Assembly (NCBI GenBank): GCA_938044775.1 | Contig: CALIOE010000107.1 | Coordinates: 1 to 51,234, forward strand | From: an uncultured Rhizobiaceae group bacterium | GTDB taxonomy: Bacteria; Pseudomonadota; Alphaproteobacteria; Rhizobiales; Rhizobiaceae | Length of the DNA: 51,234 nt | Direction of reading: 5' to 3' | Shown here: positions 1 through 8,698 of the stretch, piece after piece | Layout of the letters: each line of letters opens with the position of its first letter | How positions within the stretch are numbered: position 1 is the stretch's first letter | Translations under genes and position numbers: made by a program | Notes under the pieces: generated by a model | What the model was told of the DNA's origin: nothing | The model's input: only the letters and a program-made list of their open reading frames with translations | The model's database searches: none

Positions 1-273
1 GGCGACACCGACATGGTTGGCCTCGCGCGAGCATTCGTTCTTGACCCCTGCCTGCCAAATCTATGGCAATCCGAAAATCCAGGCGACCCGGCTTTCCCCA
101 GATTCACAAATGCACCTGAGGGCGGAAATACGGCGTGGTACTCGATGCGGTTGACAGAAATTGGTGAGGATCGCGAAGCCCCTCAAGCGTCGGATCTCGA
201 AACAGCAATCCGGAAATATGATGAGAGAGACAACCACCGGGTGGGGCTGTGGAATTCCAGGTTTCAAAACTAG
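1..273 (+). CDS. NADH:flavin oxidoreductase (Old Yellow Enzyme family), C-terminal part only
   Basis: The reading frame is open from base 1, so the gene starts outside the window; about 90 C-terminal residues remain. The segment GDTDMVGLARAFVLDP fits the end of the TIM barrel of OYE/2,4-dienoyl-CoA reductase-like enzymes, where a (G)xxDxVGLxRxxxxDP motif lies near the FMN phosphate site. The later part (AWYSMRLTEIGEDRE, then an acidic helix with YDERD) resembles the tail of one-domain members rather than the long 4Fe-4S/FAD extension of true dienoyl-CoA reductases. Such enzymes reduce activated C=C bonds with NAD(P)H and FMN; the substrate cannot be told. The 270 bases after the stop, up to the BLUF gene, show no further gene. 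The family call rests on one motif and its context. Confidence 0.7.
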   Translation, partial: GDTDMVGLARAFVLDPCLPNLWQSENPGDPAFPRFTNAPEGGNTAWYSMRLTEIGEDREAPQASDLETAIRKYDERDNHRVGLWNSRFQN

Positions 274-544
274 CGGGCTTTGTTGAGCCTGGCGAACATT
301 CAAAGCGAGTTTTTGACGTTCTTCCTGTCAGGGTAGTCTGGTCAGCAAAGCGCCCTTGCGGCAATTGCCTGTCGCAAGTTCCGGATCAATAGCGATCGGG
401 TGGCAGGGTTGAGCCACCGTTTGCTCAGCACGTCCTAGCTGCAGCACGACCGGAGCCGGACAAACGAGAACCTGCGCATCTAAACCGGAACACTCGCAAA
501 GAACCAGTTTTCACAGTCCCGGACAGGCTGGGGGCAATGCGCCC

Positions 545-880
545 TCAATCAAGCATCAGAGCCATCAGGTCTGAGAAATTTGGTTTCTTTATCCGCTGCA
601 TACCCCAGTCGTAAAATGCACGTTCCGTTATATTGATACGGCCGACTTCGACGAGGCCGGCGTGCCGATTGTCGTTCGCAATGACATCGAGCAGCGTTAA
701 CACGCGGTCTTCATCGCCCTCGAGTATCTGACCGAAGGCCCGGCCGTTATAGGCCAATGCCCCTGTGATCTCATGCTCGGTATTTTTTTGTTCTGCCTGG
801 GCAGCAATCCTGTCGACCATGTCCTGGTCAACGGTTTCATGTGCTGTGCTTACGTAAAAAAGCCGGATCAAACCTGTCAT
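545..880 (-). CDS. Stand-alone BLUF-domain blue-light sensor
   Basis: A short protein (111 residues from the ATG at 880) that is almost entirely one BLUF (flavin-binding blue-light sensing) domain. The diagnostic residues are present: Tyr9 in RLFYVS, Asn33 in QKNTEHEITG, Gln51 in FGQILEG, and Trp92 and Met94 in YDWGM. Tyr and Gln are the pair whose hydrogen bonds to FAD rearrange on illumination. There is no effector domain, so it must act through a partner, as short BLUF proteins do. It lies downstream of tdk on the same strand, and an EAL phosphodiesterase gene begins about 940 bases away. The start is uncertain: TTG at 886, ATG at 880 (a GGAG touches it directly) or TTG at 871 (the same GGAG at 8-base spacing) are all possible. 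Confidence 0.9.
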   Translation of the reverse strand: MTGLIRLFYVSTAHETVDQDMVDRIAAQAEQKNTEHEITGALAYNGRAFGQILEGDEDRVLTLLDVIANDNRHAGLVEVGRINITERAFYDWGMQRIKKPNFSDLMALMLD

Positions 881-989
881 CTCCAAACTGTTGGACCGCT
901 GCTACCCTTTAGAATGGAATTTCCGGATCGACAATTGCGAGGCCAAACAGATCAGTGTGGCCTCTGGCCGCACAGCTTCATGGTTACGG

Positions 990-1595
990 TCAAAGCGATA
1001 TGCGCAATTGTGCGTTCGGCCCGATGTCCTTTTCCTCCCAGTGACGTCGGCACAGCGAAACATAACTCTCCTCCCCGCCGATCGAGACCTGGTCTCCCTC
1101 TTCGATCACGCGACCCTCTCCATCGAGCCTCACAACCATAGTTGCCTTGCGGCCGCACCAGCAGATGGTCCGGATTTCGCGCAGATTGTCGGCGATCGCC
1201 AGGAGGGTAGCGCTTCCCGGGAAGAGTTTGCCCTGGAAATCGGTGCGCAATCCGTAGCACATGACCGGGACACCCAGATTGTCGGCCACCCGCGCAAGTT
1301 GCCAGACCTGTGCTTCGCTCAGGAACTGCGCCTCGTCGACCAGAACGCAGCCGAGCCGGCGCCGCTCGCTCTCTTCTGCAATGCGCCTGAACAAATCATC
1401 GTCCGGTGCAAAGGTCTCAGCCCGCTCCGCCAGACCAATCCGGGATGCAATCGTGCCGACGCCAACGCGATCATCGGCAGCCGAAGTTAACAACATGGTT
1501 TGCATGCCGCGCTCACGATAATTGTGCGACGCCTGCAACAATACAGTCGACTTGCCCGCATTCATGGCAGAATAGTTGAAATAGAGTTTTGCCAA
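990..1595 (-). CDS. tdk: Thymidine kinase
   Basis: Type II (tetrameric) thymidine kinase of the pyrimidine salvage pathway, phosphorylating thymidine with ATP in the cytoplasm. Visible features in a 201-residue protein are the P-loop SAMNAGKST (about residues 9-17), the VLVDEAQFL segment with catalytic Glu88, and a structural zinc site formed by CWC (145, 147) and CRRH (182, 185). I place the start at the TTG at 1595, because family members begin with (M)AKLYFxYSAMNAGKS exactly there. A longer reading from the TTG at 1652 would add 19 residues without family support. No strong Shine-Dalgarno is visible before either start. It is divergent from the EAL gene at 1822; the region between them is AT-rich and probably holds both promoters. 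Confidence 0.93.
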   Translation of the reverse strand: MAKLYFNYSAMNAGKSTVLLQASHNYRERGMQTMLLTSAADDRVGVGTIASRIGLAERAETFAPDDDLFRRIAEESERRRLGCVLVDEAQFLSEAQVWQLARVADNLGVPVMCYGLRTDFQGKLFPGSATLLAIADNLREIRTICWCGRKATMVVRLDGEGRVIEEGDQVSIGGEESYVSLCRRHWEEKDIGPNAQLRISL

Positions 1596-1821
1596 GTTCA
1601 GGTGTCCAGCTGATAAAGCAGGCCCGATTGCCGCTCTACACGTGTCTACCAATGAGCTTCAGGCGGGCCAAGTGACGCCAGACCTCCTCCACAAAGCAAT
1701 GATTTGAAATCTTTTACTTAAGCGAATATTCACCAAACACTCGTATAAGTTGCAATTTCCTCTCGTAATTCAATACGATTGATCAGTATTCGTAAACTTT
1801 CGTCTTTCGGGAAAGCGATAA

Positions 1822-3558
1822 ATGTTCAGGACTTTTGCAGACAGGATGGAAAAACCGTCTGATGCGCCCTGCGCAGAAGTATTCAGCCAGACCTTCGGCG
1901 CTTTGTCGACGCCCTGCTGTCTTTGTTCGGGCCTTGAAATCGTTGCCTCCAACAAGGCTTTTGACGAATTGCACCTGCCCGGTAACGCAGGAACGGGAAC
2001 AAGACTCCTCAACCGGCTGATCACCGATCACAAGACTCTGGACCAGCTTTTTGGTTTTCCCGGATATCCGATTGAGACGAATATTCACGATCGAAAATCG
2101 GCGTCCATGGAAGTCATAGCCCATCCCTGGGCACCCAGTGAACACTACCGGCTGCTGGAGTGGCGCGACAACAGTGCACTGGTCCGAATAAAGGATGAAC
2201 TGACGGTTGCGCAGACCCATGATGCGCCGACGGGGGCGCTGCTGCCGGCGGCCTTTAACAAGAAACTGACCCGGCAACTTAAAAGTCTGGGAAAAAACGG
2301 CGATGGCGGGTTTCTGTGCCAGGTTGGTCTGGCACCACAGCCAAACTATATTCACGCCCTGAATCGCGAGAAGCGCGACGCCTTGATGCTGAATATGTTG
2401 AAGAAAATTCGGCAGGAATTTGGCCCGCAAACCCTGATCGCGCGCCGCGACACGCTGGCTCTCAACGTTTTTCTTGAAACCGTTGCAGACGGTTCGGAAG
2501 CCCGTCACCTTGCCCGGCAACTCCGCCGGGTGGCCGCGGAAGTCGGCCGCGAAGAAAAACTCGAAACCATCATCGCCGGAGCATCATTCCCGCAGGATGG
2601 GAGCAGCGACAGTGAGTTGTCCGAAGCAGCAGAGCTTGCATTCGGCAATGCGACTCTTGGCATGCCCAGCCTGTTCGACCGCGCAATATTGGAAGAGAAG
2701 CTGCGCCTTGAGCGTCTCGCCAGCGACATGCCGGCGGCGATCAAACAAGACGTTATCACACCACATTTTCAGCCGGTCATCGATTCCAGCAACGGACGCA
2801 TCAAGGGGTTCGAGGCGTTGGTGCGCTGGGAACACCGTGAACTGGGGCGCATCATTCCGCCACACATCATCGCCATCGCTCAAAACAGTGATTTGCTTCA
2901 TGAATTGACCGCCCACATCTTGCGAACAACCGTTGATCAGATCCCCAAGTGGCCTGATCACGTCCAGTTTGCTGTCAATGTTACGCCCAATCAGCTGGAC
3001 TCACGTCTGGTCGATCTTGTGCGCAACGTGGTGCGTCAAAGTCATATCGACCCAGGAAGACTGGAAATTGAGGTTACCGAAGATGCGCTGATCGACGACT
3101 TCGACGCATCGGCGCACATTTTTGCTCGATTGCGCGCCATTGGTGTTGCAATCGCAATGGATGATTTCGGAGCCGGGTTTACGTCGATGGGCAACCTGCG
3201 AAAGCTGAACTTTACAAAGATCAAAATCGACAAATGCATTTCCGACGGCTTGCCACACGACCGCAAGTCCATCGCTATTGTCAAATCAATGATGTTCATG
3301 GCGCGCGAACTGGGCGTTGACATTACCGTCGAGGGTATCGAAACCGAAGAACAGCTGGAATTTCTGCGTGCCTTCAATTGTGGCGTGCAGGGCTTTGTCT
3401 TCAGCCCGGCTTTGCCAAAGTCCGCCTTGCCTGAAATGCGCAAATTCGTCGCGCCCTCCATGCAGGCAAAATCCGCACGACCCGTCATCGGAATCGGCCC
3501 GCGCAAGATCGGCGCCGCCGACACGTCATGCAAAATGGCGCCGTCCGAGCCGGCCTGA
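1822..3558 (+). CDS. Degenerate GGDEF / intact EAL cyclic-di-GMP phosphodiesterase
   Basis: A cytoplasmic 578-residue protein with no membrane segment. The N-terminus (about 20-125) could be a PAS-like sensor. A GGDEF-like domain follows (about 135-280), but the signature is lost: the corresponding loop reads RRDTL, so diguanylate cyclase activity is not expected. The EAL domain (about 315-540) keeps the catalytic set: EALVRW (Glu331), NVTPNQL (Asn386), EVTE (Glu420), MDDFGAG (Asp447, Asp448), KIDK (Lys468/471), VEGIE (Glu504, Glu507) and GVQGF (Gln523). It should therefore hydrolyse c-di-GMP to pGpG, and the dead GGDEF may sense GTP. The start is ATG with only a weak upstream purine stretch. 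It is a single-gene unit, divergent from tdk. Confidence 0.92.
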   Translation: MFRTFADRMEKPSDAPCAEVFSQTFGALSTPCCLCSGLEIVASNKAFDELHLPGNAGTGTRLLNRLITDHKTLDQLFGFPGYPIETNIHDRKSASMEVIAHPWAPSEHYRLLEWRDNSALVRIKDELTVAQTHDAPTGALLPAAFNKKLTRQLKSLGKNGDGGFLCQVGLAPQPNYIHALNREKRDALMLNMLKKIRQEFGPQTLIARRDTLALNVFLETVADGSEARHLARQLRRVAAEVGREEKLETIIAGASFPQDGSSDSELSEAAELAFGNATLGMPSLFDRAILEEKLRLERLASDMPAAIKQDVITPHFQPVIDSSNGRIKGFEALVRWEHRELGRIIPPHIIAIAQNSDLLHELTAHILRTTVDQIPKWPDHVQFAVNVTPNQLDSRLVDLVRNVVRQSHIDPGRLEIEVTEDALIDDFDASAHIFARLRAIGVAIAMDDFGAGFTSMGNLRKLNFTKIKIDKCISDGLPHDRKSIAIVKSMMFMARELGVDITVEGIETEEQLEFLRAFNCGVQGFVFSPALPKSALPEMRKFVAPSMQAKSARPVIGIGPRKIGAADTSCKMAPSEPA

Positions 3559-3745
3559 CCCGCAAATCAGCACGCGCAATACCGGACAACTCGCCAGGTA
3601 CTCCGCTTCAGGCTCGGGTTTTTGGTGGCCCGGGTCTCAAAGCGTTGAACAGGTAATGCAGTGACGGAACACAGACAATCAATTCAATCACCTCATGCAC
3701 AGCACTCGCCCGAGGCGGGGACAGACCAGAGTGACATTAGCGGCA

Positions 3746-5386
3746 TCAGCCCTTGGTTGGATTACAGACAACACCCTGCCCGCTGCTTCTTTGCCGGTCA
3801 CCATCGTCTGCAGCCACGTCCGACAAAAACCGGATGAGCCCGCGCTCCAGTCCGCGGACCTCCTGGACGATCGTGTTGATTGTTGTTGCGACGTCCTGAG
3901 TGCTCGTACTGAAAGTTGATACCGTCTCTCCAAGCCGGTCGATCGAACCGGTGACGCTGCGTTCGGACAAAGCCGCCTGATCAAGTGCAACATCATCAGC
4001 CTCATCGATCACGGTCAACACGCGCTGCGCTACCAGGCGTGCTTCATCGGCTTCACCCTCCGCCAACCCGGCAAGGCTGGCGAGTTTGGCGCCGCCGGAT
4101 TCAGCATCTTCGGCAAGATCGGATAGATTGAGCAAACGCGCCCGCAAGTCAGTCTGACAGGCCTGTACTGCAACTTCGATCGATACCTTGCGGGCCCGCA
4201 CCTGATCGATGTCAGCAACATCGGCGATCAGTTTCTCCCGCTCTTTCATCGACTTCTGCAGCACGATTACGGCTCGCGCGATGCGTCCGACTTCGTCACG
4301 ACGCCGTTCCCCGGATACATGGGCAAGCCAATTGCCGCGCGCTACCGAACGTACGGCCTGGGTGATCTGTGCCAAAGGGGCAAGAACCCGGCGGGTTCCA
4401 AACCAGGCAACCAGCAGGGACAGCGCTGTAGCCAGTACGGCGAGACCGGTCAGCCAGCGGGAAAGCGATTGTTTCTCATTGTCGATGAACTGGAACAGGC
4501 TACCTGTGAGACCGGTCAGCTGTTCGACAGGTTCATAGATGCACAACCGCCAATCGCTGCGAAACGGAGCGCATTGAAACAAGTCGCGGCCAGCAGTGCT
4601 TATCCCCATCACGCCGAATTCGGCACGCGGGGCATTGCGGTCTATCCCCGGCGCGTGCCCGGCAGAGAAAAGCAACGATGTTCCGTCCATAATCTGAACA
4701 CCCAGCTTTTCCTCTCGCAGGTACTCGGAGAGAAATTTCTGTGACAGTGAGGTGGCGCGGTGTCCAACAAGAAGTGCGGATACAGCCCCGTTCTTGTCAA
4801 AGACGGGATGCATCGTAACCAGCAGAAGTCCATCTTTGGCATCCGGCAGGCCGACAGAGTTGGCATAGGCACTTGCAGTCGGGAAAAATACCGAATGGTA
4901 TCTGGCAGAAAGCTGATTCCTGTTCTCGATGAGTCGATTGGCCACAAGAGAAAGTTGCGACTGTCCGAATTCGCGTCTTAATTCGCCCATGTCCAACCCC
5001 GGCTGATTGGAACCAACAGGTTCCAGCGATGCGTCCAGAGCGACAATGCTGTTCAGATTCCCAGACAAGGTTGCGGTCTGAAGCATCGAACCAATGGAAG
5101 ACGCGTCACCCTGTGCCAGGATTGTGGCCGTTTCGACCCGCCGCGCGAGTGCGGCCATACGTTCCGACGTCTCTGCTTCCAGCCTGTCGAACTCATTGAA
5201 GACGATACGGATCTGGAGGCGCATTTCATTGGCAACACGTGCTCTGATCAGATTGTTGACCGAAGCCTCATGGACGCGCGCACCGCCTTCCACACGATAG
5301 GCTGTAAGTCCAACAAAGAAGGCCAGCGACAAAGTTACGGTGACGACAACGAGTGCGACAAGCCGGGTCGTAAGTGTGATCGGCAT
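3746..5386 (-). CDS. HAMP-domain membrane receptor with a chemoreceptor-like coiled coil but no tip
   Basis: A 546-residue inner-membrane protein. Membrane segment 1 is at about 6-29, a large periplasmic sensor of roughly 270 residues follows (probably a double CACHE fold; not proven), and membrane segment 2 is at about 311-332. A HAMP domain runs from about 330 to 384 (RRVLAPLAQITQAV, then GERRRDEVGRIARAV). The remaining 160 residues are helical and resemble the start of a methyl-accepting signalling helix, but the conserved hairpin tip that binds CheW/CheA (the ExAR-type motif) is absent. There is also no kinase, GGDEF or other effector. The ATG at 5386 lies just after the stop of the binding-protein gene, with a GAGGT inside that gene serving as ribosome site, so the two are translationally linked. 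The real signalling partner is unknown. Confidence 0.8.
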   Translation of the reverse strand: MPITLTTRLVALVVVTVTLSLAFFVGLTAYRVEGGARVHEASVNNLIRARVANEMRLQIRIVFNEFDRLEAETSERMAALARRVETATILAQGDASSIGSMLQTATLSGNLNSIVALDASLEPVGSNQPGLDMGELRREFGQSQLSLVANRLIENRNQLSARYHSVFFPTASAYANSVGLPDAKDGLLLVTMHPVFDKNGAVSALLVGHRATSLSQKFLSEYLREEKLGVQIMDGTSLLFSAGHAPGIDRNAPRAEFGVMGISTAGRDLFQCAPFRSDWRLCIYEPVEQLTGLTGSLFQFIDNEKQSLSRWLTGLAVLATALSLLVAWFGTRRVLAPLAQITQAVRSVARGNWLAHVSGERRRDEVGRIARAVIVLQKSMKEREKLIADVADIDQVRARKVSIEVAVQACQTDLRARLLNLSDLAEDAESGGAKLASLAGLAEGEADEARLVAQRVLTVIDEADDVALDQAALSERSVTGSIDRLGETVSTFSTSTQDVATTINTIVQEVRGLERGLIRFLSDVAADDGDRQRSSGQGVVCNPTKG

Positions 5387-5392
5387 CACGCG

Positions 5393-6181
5393 CTACCTCG
5401 GCGATCTGACTGCGGGTAATGCGCCGAAAGCCTGCAGCAGGCGGCGCGCACTTTGCGAGGTGCAGAACTCAACAAGTGCGTGTGCTTCACTGCTCAGCAG
5501 CCCTTCGCGCCACACAAACGAGACTGTAATGGCACTTGAATAAGCAGAATCTCTGGCCGACACACCGTCGATCGAGAGTACTTTCACCAGGTTCTCCAGA
5601 GCCATAGAATAGGGCCCAAAGCCGATTGCTCCGACGTTGGCGCGCACGCTTTCCACCGCATCCTGGGCGGTCATCGCGATCTTCGCGCGTGGTGTGAGTT
5701 CCATATCGACCCAGCCTTGCTGCAGCTGGCGCAGGGTTGCAAAGGAGGATTCAGACTCTTCCCTGCCAACCACCCTGATCGGCAAATCCGGCCCGCCGAC
5801 TTGCTTCCAGTTTCTCACAGTGCCCTCAAACACCGCCACGAGGGTATCAGCGTCGAGATCTTTCAACGGAACGTCACGATGGGCAATAATCGCCGTTGGC
5901 AGTCGGAAGACTGGGGATGCGGTCAGGCCATTATCCCGCTCTGCGGCGTTAAGCGGACGCGCTACCCGTGCCAGCATGGCTTTGCCTGAAACCACCGCAG
6001 CGATCCCCCCTCCTGATCCGATGCTGGGAGGCACGATGACCCGAACATCGGGATGCCTGGCCAGGTAGGCGGCGACGAGTGCTCTGACAACGGGAATGCC
6101 GTCGCCTGTGCCGACGACATCCACGGTGGCTGAAACTGTATTAATAGAGGGAATTGCCAGACTCATCGCGGTCGAAAGCAA
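5393..6181 (-). CDS. PstS-like substrate-binding (type 2 periplasmic binding) protein
   Basis: A 262-residue protein of the phosphate-binding-protein superfamily. It has the N-terminal VDVVGTGDG strand-turn, a glycine-rich SIGSGGGIAAV loop, a NWKQVGGPDLPIRVVGREESES segment typical of PstS-type domains (about residues 130-150), and a hydrophobic IGFGPYS turn. No ABC permease or ATPase gene is near. The next gene is a HAMP receptor 6 bases downstream, so this protein more likely presents a ligand to that receptor than feeds a transporter. The start is the TTG at 6181 (preceded by GGTGAG) or the ATG at 6166; the N-terminus is a weak signal peptide at best (MLSTAMSLAIPSINTVSA). The ligand could be phosphate or another oxyanion. 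Confidence 0.75.
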   Translation of the reverse strand: MLSTAMSLAIPSINTVSATVDVVGTGDGIPVVRALVAAYLARHPDVRVIVPPSIGSGGGIAAVVSGKAMLARVARPLNAAERDNGLTASPVFRLPTAIIAHRDVPLKDLDADTLVAVFEGTVRNWKQVGGPDLPIRVVGREESESSFATLRQLQQGWVDMELTPRAKIAMTAQDAVESVRANVGAIGFGPYSMALENLVKVLSIDGVSARDSAYSSAITVSFVWREGLLSSEAHALVEFCTSQSARRLLQAFGALPAVRSPR

Positions 6182-6295
6182 CGAAGCGAAAACTCACCCA
6201 ATCGCTTAGCCTTTTTGGTTGCTGTTAATAAATTTGCAACCTAAAGTTGAATACTTAATGAATTCTTACCCGCTGTTCCGCCTGACAGTTCTTGG

Positions 6296-6661
6296 TTAAG
6301 TTCCTGCCTCACGCGAAAGCCCGGCCGCATCAAGCGCCGCCGTATAGGCCTGGAAAAGAGATTCCGCCTCATCCCCCAGGCGGTGGAGCAATTGCCAGGA
6401 GTAAATTCCGGTATCGTGCATATCATCGAAGACCAACCTGACTGCATAATTGCCGATCGGCTCAATCTTCATGATTTCAACGTTTCGCTTCCCAGGGACG
6501 GTCTTTTTCTGACTCGGGTCATGACCCTGCACTTCGGCTGACGGCGACTCCACGCGCAACAATTCGGCGGATATTTCGAACCGCCGGTTCGAGTCAAACA
6601 CGACAGTGAGAACGCGTTTATCCTTTGACAGGCGAATTTCAGTGGGTACAGGTGCATCCAT
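6296..6661 (-). CDS. DUF971 family protein (gamma-butyrobetaine hydroxylase-like N-terminal domain)
   Basis: A 121-residue protein. The order PTEIRLSKDKRVLTVVFD, then FEISAELLRVESPSAEVQGH, and the closing NYAVRLVFDDMHDTGIYSW is the DUF971 pattern. This small fold forms the N-terminal domain of gamma-butyrobetaine hydroxylases and also occurs alone in bacteria, where its role is unsettled; links to iron-sulphur protein maturation have been proposed. I chose the ATG at 6661 because the family begins near MxAPVPTEIRL. A longer open frame reaches 6898 but runs into the divergent glycerate kinase gene. No clear Shine-Dalgarno is visible. It may be read together with the binding-protein/receptor pair downstream on the same strand, 115 bases away. 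Confidence 0.85.
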   Translation of the reverse strand: MDAPVPTEIRLSKDKRVLTVVFDSNRRFEISAELLRVESPSAEVQGHDPSQKKTVPGKRNVEIMKIEPIGNYAVRLVFDDMHDTGIYSWQLLHRLGDEAESLFQAYTAALDAAGLSREAGT

Positions 6662-6726
6662 GAGGAACTGCCGTTGGTATTTTTGAGCAGTGTCGGCCAA
6701 ACCATCCCAACTTGGAAGCGACAGGA

Positions 6727-8025
6727 ATGATTGCTCCCCCAAAAACTGACAAGGACGTGCCGTCCTATCTGACAAGCCTATTTCAGGCAGCCATTGACGC
6801 GGCAAATCCCGCAAGTCGCATTGCCGGGTTTCTTCCTCGTCCACCACGCGGCAGGACAGTCCTGATCGCAGCAGGGAAAGCGGCTTCATCCATGGCACGT
6901 GCCGTTGAGGAGGCCTGGCCCCTGGACAGCGACCTGTCCGGAGTGGCGCTGACCCGATACGGTCATGGGATCAAATGCACACGTGTCGAAGTGATCGAAG
7001 CCGCCCATCCGGTACCGGATAACCGGGGGCATGACGCCGCTGTCCGCATGCTGGCGCAAGCAAAGACCCTCGGGCCGGACGACTTGCTTTTGTTCCTTGT
7101 GTCCGGAGGTGGATCAGCACTGCTCGCCCTTCCTGCCGAAGGCATCTCTATCGATGAGAAGAAGCAGGTTAACCGCACCCTACTGCTGAGTGGAGCACCC
7201 ATCGGTGAAATGAACGTTGTTCGCAAACACCTCTCCGCTATCAAGGGAGGGCGGCTTGCCCAGGCCGCCGCACCTGCCCGGATCGCAACGCTGGCGATCT
7301 CCGACGTGCCGGGTGACGATCCCAGCACCATTGCATCGGGTCCAACAGTTCCCGACCCGTCCACAGTCGAGGATGCGCTCGCCATCATTGAGAAGTATGG
7401 AATGGCCGTCCCAGAAACCGTTTCAACGCATCTGCACTCCGGCAAGGCGGAAACTCCGGACTCAACTAGTCCGGTTTTCGCAAACTCCGAGTTTCACATG
7501 ATCTGCACTCCCAGTGACATGATCAAAGCAGTTCATAGTCAGGCAGAAAGTAAGGACATCGACGTCTTGTCGCTGGGAGCAGACATCGAGGGGGAAGCGC
7601 GCGTTGTGGGAACCAGGCATGCTGAAATGGCTCGGCAAACATCGAAAAGCCAACGTTCTGTTCTCATCCTGTCCGGCGGCGAAACAACCGTCACTGTGGA
7701 TTCAGGGAGCGTGTCAGGAAAGGGTGGACGAAACTGCGAGTATCTCCTTGCATTGGCCATCGAGCTTGACGGGGCAGCAGGCATTCATGCAGTTGCCGCC
7801 GACACCGATGGAATTGACGGCAGTGAAGACAATGCGGGTGCGATCATATCCCCCGACACATTGAAGCGCGCCAGAAAAATGGGGCTGGACGCGGAGCACA
7901 TGCTGGCCTCTCACGACAGCTACACCTTTTTTGAACGGCTCGGCGACCTGATCAAGACCGGGCCGACCCGAACCAATGTAAACGACTTTCGTGCAATCTG
8001 GGTTACCCGAACTGAAGGGCCGTAG
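6727..8025 (+). CDS. Glycerate 2-kinase (DUF4147/MOFRL type)
   Basis: A 432-residue cytoplasmic kinase that makes 2-phosphoglycerate from D-glycerate with ATP (the GckA/TtuD type), linking serine-cycle, tartrate or glyoxylate carbon to lower glycolysis. The N-terminal DUF4147 domain shows GKAASSMA (about residue 55), AAHPVPD and the nucleotide loop LVSGGGSALL, followed by EMNVVRKHLSAIKGGRLA. The C-terminal MOFRL domain shows LSGGETTVTV, GGRNCEYLLALA and AADTDGIDGSEDNAGA. The start is the ATG at 6727 with GGAAG eight bases upstream, rather than the TTG at 6712. It is divergent from the DUF971 gene (65 bases) and is followed after three bases by a trypsin-like gene. Confidence 0.95.
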   Translation: MIAPPKTDKDVPSYLTSLFQAAIDAANPASRIAGFLPRPPRGRTVLIAAGKAASSMARAVEEAWPLDSDLSGVALTRYGHGIKCTRVEVIEAAHPVPDNRGHDAAVRMLAQAKTLGPDDLLLFLVSGGGSALLALPAEGISIDEKKQVNRTLLLSGAPIGEMNVVRKHLSAIKGGRLAQAAAPARIATLAISDVPGDDPSTIASGPTVPDPSTVEDALAIIEKYGMAVPETVSTHLHSGKAETPDSTSPVFANSEFHMICTPSDMIKAVHSQAESKDIDVLSLGADIEGEARVVGTRHAEMARQTSKSQRSVLILSGGETTVTVDSGSVSGKGGRNCEYLLALAIELDGAAGIHAVAADTDGIDGSEDNAGAIISPDTLKRARKMGLDAEHMLASHDSYTFFERLGDLIKTGPTRTNVNDFRAIWVTRTEGP

Positions 8026-8028
8026 CGC

Positions 8029-8655
8029 ATGTTTGCTCAAGCGCTGATCGGCTTATTGGCATTTGCAGTGACGCTGACAACGAGCGTCAACAGCAATGCT
8101 CAAGATCTGAAAAAGCCTGAGACGAGCTCCATCGGTCGGCTGAACATGGTGCAATCTGACCGCCGCGCTCACTGCACCACAATCCTCGTCGGTCCCCGCG
8201 CGGCGATCACCGCAAAGCACTGTATCGATCTTTGGACGGCATTCGAGATGCACGTTCTGCTCGGTTACGAACGGGGCAAATGGAAGGAACACCTGCGCGT
8301 CAACCAGGTTCATCGTGTATCTGATCAGGACATCGCAGTTCTGTGCCTGACCGGGAAGTCAGATCTGATGCCGTACCCGCTGGCTTCAGCAGCTGAGGTC
8401 AGCGGACGACAGAAATCACTGGTTTTGGGTTATGCGAGATCCCGACAACATCTGATAAGCGCTAAGGAATGTCGCTACAGAGCGACGGGAAATCGTGCCC
8501 TTTTGTCCTGCCCTCTGGAACCCGGTTTTTCCGGTGCCCCGGTGCTGATTGATGTTGATGGCACAGCGCACCTGGCCGGCATCATCAGCCGCACCAGCAA
8601 AACACAGTCACTCGTTGAACTCACCGGGAACCTGCCAAAGGTCTGCGCGCCGTGA
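8029..8655 (+). CDS. Small exported trypsin-like serine protease
   Basis: A 208-residue chymotrypsin-fold (S1) protein with a signal peptide that probably ends near NSNA (residue 24). The triad is readable: His64 in TAKHC, Asp101 in DQDIAVL, and Ser168 in EPGFSGAPV. Cysteines at 49 and 65 can form the usual disulphide around the histidine loop. It is shorter than trypsin, with no PDZ domain, so it is not a DegP/HtrA chaperone-protease. It should act in the periplasm or outside the cell. Its ATG lies three bases after the glycerate kinase stop, which implies coupled translation, although no functional link between the two is obvious. Confidence 0.88.
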   Translation: MFAQALIGLLAFAVTLTTSVNSNAQDLKKPETSSIGRLNMVQSDRRAHCTTILVGPRAAITAKHCIDLWTAFEMHVLLGYERGKWKEHLRVNQVHRVSDQDIAVLCLTGKSDLMPYPLASAAEVSGRQKSLVLGYARSRQHLISAKECRYRATGNRALLSCPLEPGFSGAPVLIDVDGTAHLAGIISRTSKTQSLVELTGNLPKVCAP

Positions 8656-8698
8656 GTTCAACATTTTCAATTGCCCACGTCGGGCGATTTTGTCTGGG

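Noticed and set aside
1783-2520. Minus-strand frame of 245 residues inside the EAL protein gene
   Set aside because: Antisense shadow with no start signal or domain.
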